64,000 nucleotides of DNA from Cytobacillus oceanisediminis 2691. GTDB taxonomy: Bacteria; Bacillota; Bacilli; Bacillales; Cytobacillaceae. The position numbers were made by a program, and so were the translations under genes. How positions within the stretch are numbered: position 1 is the stretch's first letter; every line of letters starts with the position of its first letter. The stretch lies in the NCBI RefSeq assembly GCF_000294775.2, contig NZ_CP015506.1, forward strand, positions 3,137,501-3,201,500, written 5' to 3'. Under the pieces are notes generated by a model. It saw only the letters and a list, made by a program, of their open reading frames with translations, was not told where the DNA came from and made no database searches. Shown here one piece after another: positions 1 to 8,348 of the stretch.

Positions 1-160
1 TACCACTATTTGTGATACGGTTCTCCACGATTAATATTAAACTAATCAGAGCCCTTAACTTCTTCCGGCCTCTTGGAGATGGTGGTTTTCCCCTTATGCT
101 TCCCAGACGTATTTTCCTTGAGGCATGGCTTGCCCTGTATGTTAAGCAAAAGGAACTTCT
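1..160 (-). pseudogene. IS110-family transposase C-terminal remnant
   Basis: Read on the minus strand, positions about 120 to 70 encode ENTSGKHKGKTTISKR, and the next bases in a shifted frame encode GRKKLRALI. Together these match the conserved C-terminal Transposase_20 segment of IS110-family recombinases. The frame break near position 68 and the absence of the N-terminal DEDD/RuvC-like domain upstream show a decayed fragment. It runs off the left edge of the window. The forward-strand reading frame over the same bases is its shadow. Confidence 0.6.
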
Positions 161-296
161 TCAAAAGTCTACAATTAACAGATTTTCTGGGTTTGCTGTA
201 CCCATATTGAAGATAATAAATATTATGTATTAACGCTTTTGTGCGTTTATGCTTTATTGTATGGAATTTAGATTTAGAATCAATTATAATTAAGTT

Positions 297-364
297 GGTC
301 GAACTATTCAGATAGTTGACCCCCTACAATCCTTTGAGCTTGGAGTATTCCAGGCTCTCTTTTT
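297..364 (+). ncRNA. Candidate small RNA, copy A (two hairpins, C-rich linker, terminator)
   Basis: A TATAAT at 285-290 lies 7 bases before a 68-nt segment. The segment has hairpin 1 (GGTC at 297-300 and AACTAT pairing with ATAGTTGACC), a C-rich linker (GACCCCCTA), and hairpin 2 (GAGCTTGG at 336-343 with CCAGGCTC at 350-357) followed by five T residues, which is an intrinsic terminator. A near-identical copy with the same -10, spacing and structure lies at 53356-53422. A TTGTAT precedes the -10 by 22 bases in both, so the -35 is uncertain. No reading frame is present. The C-rich linker resembles the Shine-Dalgarno-pairing seeds of Gram-positive sRNAs (inference). Confidence 0.5.
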
Positions 365-444
365 GTTATAATACAGATATTCGGCAAGGTGATATGGTTG
401 CCTTGGTATTAAGGTTTCGTCGATTAAACCACTGGCTCCAATAT

Positions 445-1434
445 TTAAAGAATAAGACTATCTCCTTTATCATTCCTAATTGCTTTTTTATAAACACTAG
501 TTGCAACCATGGTATCGAGATAGCCAATACCCACCGATTTATAGAAGGTAATTTCGCTTTGAGTCTCTCGGCCAATTTTCTTACCGCAAATGATTTCACC
601 GATTTCACTGTAGATAGAATCAGAACTCCATAATCCGGCCTTTTGTGGGACAAGGAAATCACCGGCCTCATGTAGAACACCTTCCAGTGTATCAACAACA
701 ATTTTATTACTCCTATTAAGTGTTTGGACGTCAACCTCTTGCATTTCCGGCTGATAAGAGCCAATTGCATTTATATGAGTCCCTTTTTTTAATAAAGTAC
801 CATCAAATAGAGGCGTTGAACTTTTCGAACTGCAAATAATGATGTCTGCTTCGCTCACAGCATTATTCGCATTCGCTTGAATGGTAATAGTTCCTTTCCA
901 ATCAGGATATATAGAATGCAGCTCTTCTTTTAATACATCAGCTCTTTCTATCGTACGATTAAAAAGTATGATGTGTTCCAGATCAACCACTGCCATCACT
1001 GCTTGAATTTGACCGATGGCTTGAGCACCACAGCCCAAAATTGTACAAACTTTCGAATCTTTTCGAGCTAAATATTTTGTTGCTACACCGCTCGATGCAC
1101 CTGTTCTTAATACCGTTAAGTAGCTTGCATCCATTACAGCTACATGTTCTCCGGTTAACGCATTTGTCAGTAAAATCACACCTTGGAGCACTGGCCTGCC
1201 TTCTTTGATATTGTTAGGGAAAATGCTGACAACTTTTATAGCTGTATAGTTTTCCGGCTCGATATAAGATGGCATATACAAGGTTTCCGCACCAAGCTTT
1301 TCATGTGGAATAGATACTCTAATTGGTGCAACCGTATTATTAGCGTAACCGTAACAAAAAGCTTTTTCTACATCTTCTATACAATCTTTCATTGAATAAA
1401 GCTCTTTAATAGTTAAAGCGTTTAACATCAACAA
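445..1434 (-). CDS. Ornithine cyclodeaminase / mu-crystallin family reductase
   Basis: This 329-residue protein has the family layout. The conserved RTGASSGVATKYLA segment lies near residue 110, followed by a Rossmann NAD(P)-binding glycine motif (ILGCGAQAIGQ) near residue 133 and later ADIIICSSKSSTPLF. Members are ornithine cyclodeaminases, alanine dehydrogenases or ketimine reductases that reduce delta1-pyrroline-2-carboxylate to L-proline. The gene follows a DadA-like dehydrogenase on the same strand, which favours a ketimine reductase acting on its imino-acid product (inference). The start is probably TTG at 1434, 7 bases after GAGGTG. An ATG six bases further in is spaced too far from that site. 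The exact substrate is not readable from sequence. Confidence 0.85.
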   Translation of the reverse strand: MLMLNALTIKELYSMKDCIEDVEKAFCYGYANNTVAPIRVSIPHEKLGAETLYMPSYIEPENYTAIKVVSIFPNNIKEGRPVLQGVILLTNALTGEHVAVMDASYLTVLRTGASSGVATKYLARKDSKVCTILGCGAQAIGQIQAVMAVVDLEHIILFNRTIERADVLKEELHSIYPDWKGTITIQANANNAVSEADIIICSSKSSTPLFDGTLLKKGTHINAIGSYQPEMQEVDVQTLNRSNKIVVDTLEGVLHEAGDFLVPQKAGLWSSDSIYSEIGEIICGKKIGRETQSEITFYKSVGIGYLDTMVATSVYKKAIRNDKGDSLIL

Positions 1435-1589
1435 AAAAACTCACCTCTATACGGCGCCTGGAGTATTCCATGCTTCAATTCTAGTCAGCCGCCTGAAATA
1501 TTAAATAATAACTTTTTAAAAGCCAACTAACAGTTAATTCAGCTAAATCAATAAAATAACCTCCTCACCTATCTTGTTATTTCATTTAT

Positions 1590-2849
1590 CTAATCATTCT
1601 GAAGTTTTGTGTTGAATCGGTCTGGCGCAAAAGGAGATAGGTCGATATCAGACTTCCCATTAGAAATTAAATCTGACATTACACTGCCTGTTGAAAGCGC
1701 CATGGATATTCCGCTCATAGCATGGCCGGAAGCAACGAATAGATTTGTAAAACTCGGAATCGCTCCCAAAACTGGCAAGCCATCTGGAGTCATTGGCCTC
1801 ATCCCGCTCCAAACCTTTTCTTTTCCACTAATTGGCTTCCGTATATACTGATTAACAGATTGTCTTAAGCTTTCGATTCTACGCTGATCTTGATCAGAAT
1901 TTAACCCTGACAATTCCATCGTGCCTCCAATTCTCGTGGATCCATTAAAAGGACTGATGGTAACCCTTGAATCTCCTAAATAAAGAGGCTGTTGAACCTG
2001 AATAGATGGAGAAGAAATAGTTAGACTGTATCCTTTTCCAGCAGTCATAGGAACTTTAATTCCAACTTTATTTAACATCTGACCAGCCCAAGCACCAGTA
2101 GTTACAAGAAAGTGGTCCCCTTCAATTGTCGTATCTCCTATATTCGCAGCAATAATCTGGTTACCTTGACGTATTAAGTCCTTTACTTCTGTTTGGGACC
2201 TCACCTCTACCCCATTAGCAACAAGCCATTTCGTGAGTGCTTGAGTTAGTGACTCGGGCCGGACATGACGTTCAGCAGGAAGATAAATTCCTCCCGCAAC
2301 AGCATCAGACAAAGCAGGCTCCATTTCAATCACTTCTCTCTTTGTCTTCACAACAGGCAGGGGTAAACCAATTTTCTCAACGATTCGGTAACTATCAATC
2401 TTTTCTTCTATGTAACCTTCTTTTAAAAATACAAAAAGCAATCCCTTACGATGCATCTCAAATTCTAAACCGCCCTCTTCTTCCAGCTCATCGAATAATC
2501 TTAAAGTATTTTTGCTTAATTCCAATCCCGCCTCAAATCCTTTTTGATAGGCTTCTTCACTACAATATTTCCAAAACTGATATAACCAATTGGACAATGA
2601 GGGAACTACAGAAGGTTTAATATAAAGTGGGCTATCCCGTTTCATCATCCATTTTAGAGACGTTTTCACCAAACCTGGAGCTGGTACCGGGTCGGATAAA
2701 CTCGGGCAAACCCACCCCATATTTCCACTGGAACATCCGGAACCAGGCTCCCCTTTATCAATGATCACAACATCGAATCCTTTCTTCCTAAGAAAATACG
2801 CGCTAGCAAGTCCAATGATGCCGCCACCTACAATTACAGCTTTCGTCAT
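1590..2849 (-). CDS. FAD-dependent D-amino-acid dehydrogenase (DadA/DAO family)
   Basis: The protein has 419 residues. It opens with the FAD dinucleotide-binding motif GGGIIG at residues 8-13 and an acidic IIDKG strand end, has SSGNMGWVCPS in the cofactor loop, and closes with RPMTPDGLPVLGA and ASGHAMSGISMA, all typical of DadA-like glycine/D-amino-acid oxidoreductases. These oxidise a D-amino (or imino) acid to the imino or keto acid and pass electrons to the respiratory chain or oxygen. It is transcribed ahead of the OCD-family reductase with a 155-bp gap. If its substrate were D-proline or hydroxyproline, the product would suit that reductase (inference). The ATG follows AGGAGGAGAAGAAA. 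Confidence 0.85.
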   Translation of the reverse strand: MTKAVIVGGGIIGLASAYFLRKKGFDVVIIDKGEPGSGCSSGNMGWVCPSLSDPVPAPGLVKTSLKWMMKRDSPLYIKPSVVPSLSNWLYQFWKYCSEEAYQKGFEAGLELSKNTLRLFDELEEEGGLEFEMHRKGLLFVFLKEGYIEEKIDSYRIVEKIGLPLPVVKTKREVIEMEPALSDAVAGGIYLPAERHVRPESLTQALTKWLVANGVEVRSQTEVKDLIRQGNQIIAANIGDTTIEGDHFLVTTGAWAGQMLNKVGIKVPMTAGKGYSLTISSPSIQVQQPLYLGDSRVTISPFNGSTRIGGTMELSGLNSDQDQRRIESLRQSVNQYIRKPISGKEKVWSGMRPMTPDGLPVLGAIPSFTNLFVASGHAMSGISMALSTGSVMSDLISNGKSDIDLSPFAPDRFNTKLQND

Positions 2850-2960
2850 TTTCTTCTCCTCCTTTTTGTATAATTTTTAAAAGGGATTTGTATCGATATT
2901 TTCTAAATAGATTCAAGACTCCTAACCTATAAGGATTTATAATAAAAACTAAAGGATTGT

Positions 2961-2988
2961 ATGATATAAATTCTCGAAATAAAATCAA
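2961..2988 (-). promoter_or_regulatory. Sigma-A-like promoter for the dadA-like gene
   Basis: On the minus strand TTGATT (2988-2983) is separated by 16 bases from TATCAT (2966-2961), about 110 bases upstream of the dehydrogenase start. It lies just past a terminator that ends the preceding transcript, which supports a separate dadA-OCD transcription unit. Confidence 0.4.
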
Positions 2989-3010
2989 TAAATTGAACGA
3001 TAATAACCTG

Positions 3011-3039
3011 AAATTGAAAGGAAAGGCTGAAGCCTTTCC
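3011..3039 (-). terminator. Intrinsic terminator after the M19 dipeptidase gene
   Basis: A perfect 9-bp stem (GGAAAGGCT/AGCCTTTCC, 2-nt loop, 3020-3039) is followed on the minus strand by TTTCAATTT. It lies about 50 bases past the dipeptidase stop codon and marks the end of the long hydantoinase transcript. Confidence 0.65.
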
Positions 3040-3086
3040 TTCTCCTTTAAGCCATCAATCATGTTAAGAAAAATACTGAATGTAGC

Positions 3087-4172
3087 CTATTTCTTTATTT
3101 TATTGCCCTTTAGAATTGATGAGAATGTAATGGCTGAATTCCAAACACGCTCAAAGTTCCCCCAAGTTATCCCTTCAAGTTCTAAGGAGGAGAACCCTCG
3201 CTTTTCCATCTGCTCAAGAAGTCGCGGGACATCTGCAGCCCCATCCAACTCAGGGTTACTCGGCAATTTTCCACCGATGCTTTTTAGTGCTTCATTATCC
3301 ATATAGTCTATGAAATCGAATCCGAATCCAAGATGCTTTACTCCTACCAAATCAGCAATGTAAGCTGCGTGATCTATGAACCGATCAATTCCTGGTCTTT
3401 TTGAATCTACAAATGCGGAGAACGCATTTAACCCAATGATCCCATCCCGTTCAGCAATGGCTTTTATCTGATCATCAGATAGATTCCGTGGGATATCACA
3501 CACTGATCGGGCATTGGAGTGAGAAGCAAAAACTCCTGGTCCCGGATACTCACTTATCGCTTCCCAGAAAGATTTTTCATTTAAATGGGATAGATCAAGC
3601 ATGACCCCTGCCTTTGCCATCTGATTAAGGAGTATTCGTCCTTTTGAAGTAAGACCACAAACTTCTTCTTCTCCCGGACCATTAAGCCCTGAAAGCCATG
3701 ATCCTTTTCCAGCTATGGAAAGTGCTCTAGCCTCTGCATAATCATATCCTGGGAATCCACTGGCAAAAGCATTCGCTTCATTCCAAGTCATAAGGCCAGA
3801 AGTTAGACCTTGACCACATAAATCTGAAAATAAAGTCGGATCCTCATCAAGTGCAGCCATGCCCTCAATAGTTAATAAGATTGCAAGCTTCCCTGATTCT
3901 ATCGCTGCTTTAGTCTCTGCCGGCGTTCTTACAAGTGCCAACTTTTCCGAAGATTCACTAATTTCGGCAGAAAGTGTCTCCATCATTTCCCGGGTTCTTT
4001 CGGCTGCGCGATGTGCCTGATCTAATTCTATCCATATCGTAAGACCTAGCACGTTAATGCCTGACTTACGAAGGACAGGCAAGTGCCTATTCTCTATTAC
4101 TCGGCGTTCTCCCTGACTTCGACGCCATATCACGTCAACTAATATATCGCTATGCAAATCGATGAATGGCAT
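3087..4172 (-). CDS. Membrane-dipeptidase-type (M19) metallodipeptidase
   Basis: This is a 361-residue peptidase M19 (renal dipeptidase family) protein. Its zinc-binding pattern is complete: FIDLHSD at residues 3-9 (His, Asp), the bridging Glu in LLTIEGMAAL, His in LDLSHLNEKS and His in FASHSNARSV. RNLSDDQIKAIA and GFGFDFID follow as usual. The family hydrolyses dipeptides, often with a D-residue at the C-terminal side. There is no signal peptide, so it should be cytoplasmic. It starts 2 bases after the HyuB stop codon behind GGGGGAT and is followed by a terminator, so it is the last gene of the operon. Cleaving dipeptides released by the upstream enzymes is a natural role here. Confidence 0.9.
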   Translation of the reverse strand: MPFIDLHSDILVDVIWRRSQGERRVIENRHLPVLRKSGINVLGLTIWIELDQAHRAAERTREMMETLSAEISESSEKLALVRTPAETKAAIESGKLAILLTIEGMAALDEDPTLFSDLCGQGLTSGLMTWNEANAFASGFPGYDYAEARALSIAGKGSWLSGLNGPGEEEVCGLTSKGRILLNQMAKAGVMLDLSHLNEKSFWEAISEYPGPGVFASHSNARSVCDIPRNLSDDQIKAIAERDGIIGLNAFSAFVDSKRPGIDRFIDHAAYIADLVGVKHLGFGFDFIDYMDNEALKSIGGKLPSNPELDGAADVPRLLEQMEKRGFSSLELEGITWGNFERVWNSAITFSSILKGNKIKK

Positions 4173-4174
4173 AT

Positions 4175-5950
4175 TTACTTATCCCCCAATCGTTTCTGCC
4201 GAAAAGTGGATGTGGCGCTATAATCAATAGTCCAAGAACCTGTATCAATAATTACACCATAATCACGTTTTGCGGAATCCAATGAAACATAGCCATCTCT
4301 AACATCTTGAAGTACTTTTTCTGGGCTGCGGTGCAGCGGATTTCCCCATCCTCCTCCTCCTCCAGCACTGCTTATCAGGACTTCACCAGATTCAAGAGGT
4401 TCATTTACAGCACCTGTCAATACCTCACGATCCGTACCCGGACGCAAAATGATATGATTAGCTTCTGCTTCTAAACCATCATTCAAAGCCCAAGGGCGAG
4501 TTTTTGTTTTCTTTAAGATCGTTACAGCACTGCCTGGTGCTGTGAACCGATAAACACGGGTGGCGCCAACTCCTCCTCGGTTCTCACCGGCACCGCATGA
4601 ATCCTGTCGAAGAAAGTATCCTTCAATTAACAATGGAGCCTTGTTTTCCAATACTTCGATTGGATTATTCCGGCACCCTGGTTCAGACAAGTGCATAATT
4701 GCATTTTCGCCATCCCCTCCAGCATGGCCGCCAAATCCCACTGCCTCATTTGTTGCTTCAAGCCAGACTTTTCCGGTAACAGGGTGTGTCCCAACTCCCA
4801 TTACGGAGACAACTTCACCGCCTGAACAAGCTGGCACAATATCTGGCATAGCTGGCGCCAGCGCCTTACAAATAATCTCAGGTATGTGTATGGATGGCCA
4901 GATTGTAAACGTTGCAGCGGGATGCTGTGCATTCACTAAAGACCCTTCAGGTGCAATTACTCGCAGCGGCCGGAAATTGCCGTCGTTGGCAGGAGTATCT
5001 GGAGTAGTAAGACCTTTAAAGGCTAGTGCAGAAACCCCTTCTGTTATACCAATTGGGAGATTTACGGGACCTTTTACGGCAGGATCAGTACCCGTAAAAT
5101 CTACAATAAATTCGTCATCTGTCACTGTGACTGTAACCTTGATTTTAATCATTTTATCCTTCTCTACTCCGTCATCATCTACCCAATCTTCAGCAGACCA
5201 TGTTCCTTTTGGAAGTGAGGCAAGCCGAGACCTGGCAATTCGTTCACCATGATTCAAGATTTCCTGAGATGCCGTTTTAAATGCATCAAGGCCAAACTTT
5301 TCTACCAATTCCTGTACTCGCTTTTCACCTGTATGGCAGCAAGAAATTTGTGCGTTCATGTTTCCAACTACCCGATCTGGAATACGGGTATTATACATAA
5401 TAAGATTTTCCACTTCTTGATCCCGGACACCGCGCTTGTAAATCTTTAACGCTGGAAGAATGAGTCCTTCATTATGAATGCTAGTGGTATCCAAACAATA
5501 ACCTGGGTCTTGTTGGTTAAGGTCAAGCCAGTGGGCTTTACATGCAGTGTAACCGACTAACTCATCGCCATAGAAAATTGGTGAGGTGACTAGAACATCT
5601 AGGGTGTGGTTTGAACTCCAGTATGGATAGTTAAAAAGAATTACATCCCCTTCGTGAATGTTTTCTTCACCGAGAAATTCAACCATTTTTCTGAGAGCAA
5701 AGTCATTACCCCGAGTAAAAATAGCTAATCCTGGTGATTCCGCCAACAGTCTGCACTCACGGTCATAAATACCCAGACCAAAATCTTGAATCTCATAAAT
5801 GATGGTGTCAAAGGCAGTCCGCTTTAAGTTCCGCATCATTTCACGAGCTGCAGAAAGCAAATAGTTGTGTATGACCTGAACCTGAATGTGTTCTCCCTGA
5901 TTACCGTTACTCATTTTTTCGACATTTTTAAGCCCTGCATCCTTAGTCAT
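4175..5950 (-). CDS. Hydantoinase B/oxoprolinase family subunit (HyuB, pair 1)
   Basis: The 591-residue protein belongs to the HyuB / N-methylhydantoinase B / oxoprolinase C-terminal family. Diagnostic pieces are VILFNYPYWSSNHTLDV near residue 103, VGYTACKAHWLDLN, GAGENRGGVGA near residue 450, a glycine run SSAGGGGGWGNP near 530 and a closing RDYGVII. HyuB is the metal-containing hydrolytic partner of HyuA in ATP-dependent opening of cyclic amides (hydantoins, 5-oxoproline, lactams). Its ATG overlaps the HyuA1 stop (ATGA), so the two are translationally coupled. The ribosome binding site is GGAGGAGG. Substrate is not predictable. Confidence 0.9.
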   Translation of the reverse strand: MTKDAGLKNVEKMSNGNQGEHIQVQVIHNYLLSAAREMMRNLKRTAFDTIIYEIQDFGLGIYDRECRLLAESPGLAIFTRGNDFALRKMVEFLGEENIHEGDVILFNYPYWSSNHTLDVLVTSPIFYGDELVGYTACKAHWLDLNQQDPGYCLDTTSIHNEGLILPALKIYKRGVRDQEVENLIMYNTRIPDRVVGNMNAQISCCHTGEKRVQELVEKFGLDAFKTASQEILNHGERIARSRLASLPKGTWSAEDWVDDDGVEKDKMIKIKVTVTVTDDEFIVDFTGTDPAVKGPVNLPIGITEGVSALAFKGLTTPDTPANDGNFRPLRVIAPEGSLVNAQHPAATFTIWPSIHIPEIICKALAPAMPDIVPACSGGEVVSVMGVGTHPVTGKVWLEATNEAVGFGGHAGGDGENAIMHLSEPGCRNNPIEVLENKAPLLIEGYFLRQDSCGAGENRGGVGATRVYRFTAPGSAVTILKKTKTRPWALNDGLEAEANHIILRPGTDREVLTGAVNEPLESGEVLISSAGGGGGWGNPLHRSPEKVLQDVRDGYVSLDSAKRDYGVIIDTGSWTIDYSATSTFRQKRLGDK

Positions 5951-7998
5951 GATTTACCTCCTCCATCATTGTAAATAGCGATGGAAAGTTCTCCATACTC
6001 TCCAACAGTCAAAATATCTCCTGCATGCATAATAGTAGTATGACTTGGTTCTTCTATAATAGCAGGACCTGCTATTTCGTCACCTGCAAGCAGGGCAGAG
6101 CGGTCATAGACTGCATATTTAACAGTTCTATTCAAGGACGCTATGAAAACAGGTCTGCTATCTTTATAAGCTGCGGAAGCATCACCTTTCCCTGCTTCAA
6201 GTTTGGCAATCCTTGGTTTAGATAGTATACCTACAGCCCGAACACGAAGGGTAACAATTTCAACAGGATCTTTCGTTTGGTGTCCATATTGCTGTTCATG
6301 GGCATTTCCAAATTTTTCAGCAATCTCTGGAATGTCAGAAGGTTTCAAAGCTTTACCAGGAATCTCAATCTTAACTGTGTGTTCTTGTCCTTCATAGCGC
6401 ATCTCTGCCCAGCGGATAAAATGACAATCCTTTGAGGAAAATCCGTCTTGTCCAAGGGACTCAAGTCCATCTGCCTCAAGGTTTCCATACAACTGGTTTA
6501 TTTCTGCCACATCTACATTCTCAAGACCCTTAACAAAGGTTTGAGCGAAATCGTAAACAACATCAACCATCATCATTCCCCATGCAGAAAAATTGCCTGC
6601 TCCTGGAGGAATAACCACAGTTGGAATACCGATTTCCCTTGCTACGTTGCAGGATACTAAACCACCGCCGCCCCCAAAGCCAAGGAGTGCAAAATCCTTC
6701 GGATGGAATCCTCGTTCTACTGAGATTTCCCTGATAGCACCAGTTATCTTTGCCTCACTAATCCGAACAATTCCAGCCGCAGTTTGTTCAACTGTTAACT
6801 CCAACTCCTCGGCTAACTCGTTTATAGAATTGCGAGAAAGATTAGGATCAATTGTCATCGCTCCACCGAGAAAGTTTTCCGCATCTAAATAGCCTAAAGT
6901 TAGAGCTGCATCCGTAAAAGTCGCATTTTTACCGCCCTTACCATAACAAGCTGGACCAGGGTCGGCTCCTGCACTTTTGGGACCCACTTGAAGTGCGCCT
7001 CCATCATCAATCCAAGCGATGCTTCCTCCTCCTGATCCAATCGTACGGATATCAATCATCGGTGTAGAAATAGGCAAACTTTCAACTGTTGCTTCATTTT
7101 CAACTGATATCTGGCCATCTACAACCATTGTAGTATCAAGGCTAGTGCCTCCCATATCGAGAGTAATTAGATTGGGATTTCCAGTAAGATCAGCCAGATA
7201 AGCAGCACCAATTGCACCTCCTGCTGGTCCTGACATTACTGAATGCACCGGCTCTTCCTTTGCTGCTTTAGCAGTCATTGCGCCACCGCCAGAACGGGTA
7301 AGCAAAAATTGACCACCGTACCCTTCTTGTAGTAGATCATTTCCTAGTCGGTCTAAATAGGTACGCATGATTGGCTTAATATAGGCATCAATGACTGCTG
7401 TACTGGTTCGTTCGTACTCCCGATATTCCCGAGTCAGCCTATGAGATAATGTTACGGAAACTTCTGGGTATTCTTGCTTTAGTACTTCTTCCATCTCCAG
7501 CTCATGACTAGGGTTTATGTAACTGTGCAAGAAACATACAACCACAGAAGGAGTGCCCTCTTCACGCAGTTTTTGTGCCAAATTAACTGCTTCTTCACGA
7601 TCAAAGGGAGTAATTACAGAACCTTGGTAGTCCAGTCGTTCTGAAACTTCATATCGATGACGGCGGGGCACTAATAATTCAGGTTTCCGGTATTTGAAGT
7701 TATACATTTCATCTCTATCAGTGCGGCCTAACTCATACACATCCCTAAAGCCTTTAGTTGTGATAATTGCAACATCGGCTCCAGTACGTGTTAACAATGC
7801 ATTTAATCCCAGGGTTGTTCCATGGACAAAGTAATCGATATTACTGAAACTAACTTCAGCCTTTCGAAACCCTTCAAGTACACCACCTGCTGGATTTTTT
7901 GGTACAGTTTCCACTTTTTCAAGTCTTAAATTTCCGGAATCTGGATCAAGAGTTACTACATCGGTAAATGTTCCTCCAACATCAACTGAAATCCGCAT
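5947..7998 (-). CDS. Hydantoinase A/oxoprolinase family ATPase subunit (HyuA, pair 1)
   Basis: This 683-residue HyuA-type protein has an N-terminal actin-like phosphate loop DVGGTFTD at residues 6-13, VHGTTLGLNALL near 59, a second nucleotide segment MSGPAGGAIGA plus ITLDMGGTSLDT near 255-285, and the GSGGGSIAWID and KSAGADPGPACYG motifs of the family. In characterised members this subunit phosphorylates the cyclic amide using ATP and the HyuB partner completes hydrolysis. It is coupled to HyuB1 by a 4-base overlap. The ATG follows GGGAGGGAGTGGCGT. A 35-codon reading frame with its own ribosome binding site overlaps the start. Confidence 0.9.
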   Translation of the reverse strand: MRISVDVGGTFTDVVTLDPDSGNLRLEKVETVPKNPAGGVLEGFRKAEVSFSNIDYFVHGTTLGLNALLTRTGADVAIITTKGFRDVYELGRTDRDEMYNFKYRKPELLVPRRHRYEVSERLDYQGSVITPFDREEAVNLAQKLREEGTPSVVVCFLHSYINPSHELEMEEVLKQEYPEVSVTLSHRLTREYREYERTSTAVIDAYIKPIMRTYLDRLGNDLLQEGYGGQFLLTRSGGGAMTAKAAKEEPVHSVMSGPAGGAIGAAYLADLTGNPNLITLDMGGTSLDTTMVVDGQISVENEATVESLPISTPMIDIRTIGSGGGSIAWIDDGGALQVGPKSAGADPGPACYGKGGKNATFTDAALTLGYLDAENFLGGAMTIDPNLSRNSINELAEELELTVEQTAAGIVRISEAKITGAIREISVERGFHPKDFALLGFGGGGGLVSCNVAREIGIPTVVIPPGAGNFSAWGMMMVDVVYDFAQTFVKGLENVDVAEINQLYGNLEADGLESLGQDGFSSKDCHFIRWAEMRYEGQEHTVKIEIPGKALKPSDIPEIAEKFGNAHEQQYGHQTKDPVEIVTLRVRAVGILSKPRIAKLEAGKGDASAAYKDSRPVFIASLNRTVKYAVYDRSALLAGDEIAGPAIIEEPSHTTIMHAGDILTVGEYGELSIAIYNDGGGKS

Positions 7999-8089
7999 AC
8001 GCCACTCCCTCCCTCTTCTTATTCATAGATATTAAAGATAGATAAGCACATGGAAATGAAGCTTCAGCTATTAATTTGTTTAAATCCAT
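7982..8089 (-). CDS. Possible 35-residue leader peptide overlapping hyuA1
   Basis: A short reading frame starts at ATG 8089, 8 bases after AGGAGAG, and ends at TGA 7984-7982, 14 bases inside the hyuA1 coding region in another frame. The product begins MDLNKLIAEASF and carries KKREGV near its end. The good ribosome binding site and the overlap suggest a translated upstream frame that couples ribosomes to hyuA1. I recognise no family, so this could also be chance. Confidence 0.3.
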   Translation of the reverse strand: MDLNKLIAEASFPCAYLSLISMNKKREGVAYADFS

Positions 8090-8348
8090 TTAATCATCTC
8101 TCCTTGGTTTTTAAGATTAAAATCTCCAGAAAACTAACAAAGAATCAAATTGCAGTATTCATTTTTATAAAGAGCTTTATCTAGGGGTTGGCTTCTTTTA
8201 TGATAGTTTCTTAGAAGGTGGGTTATGCAGGTATCTAGTGGGTATATTGAAGTAATTCTAATCATTGCTTAATATCGTTAAAAGCAACTCAAAATATATT
8301 TATCTTGGGTAATCACCTCCTTAAAGTTTATTTACATTCCCCAGTCAT
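8090..8348. other. Intergenic region between hyuA1 and the first DUF917 gene
   Basis: About 260 bases without a supported gene. A short AGTCAT/ATGACT inverted repeat spans the end of the DUF917 gene and the first bases here, but it has no T-tract. No convincing -35/-10 pair was found. The space separates the DUF917/M24 genes from the hyuA1-hyuB1-M19 group, so an internal promoter or an RNA leader is possible but unproven. Confidence 0.4.

Noticed and set aside
12..233. Plus-strand 73-codon frame at the left edge
   Set aside because: The opposite strand over the same bases carries the IS110 transposase C-terminal signature, so this is its shadow.
4560..5252. 230-codon plus-strand frame
   Set aside because: It lies wholly antisense to the HyuB1 gene and is a by-product of its codon pattern.
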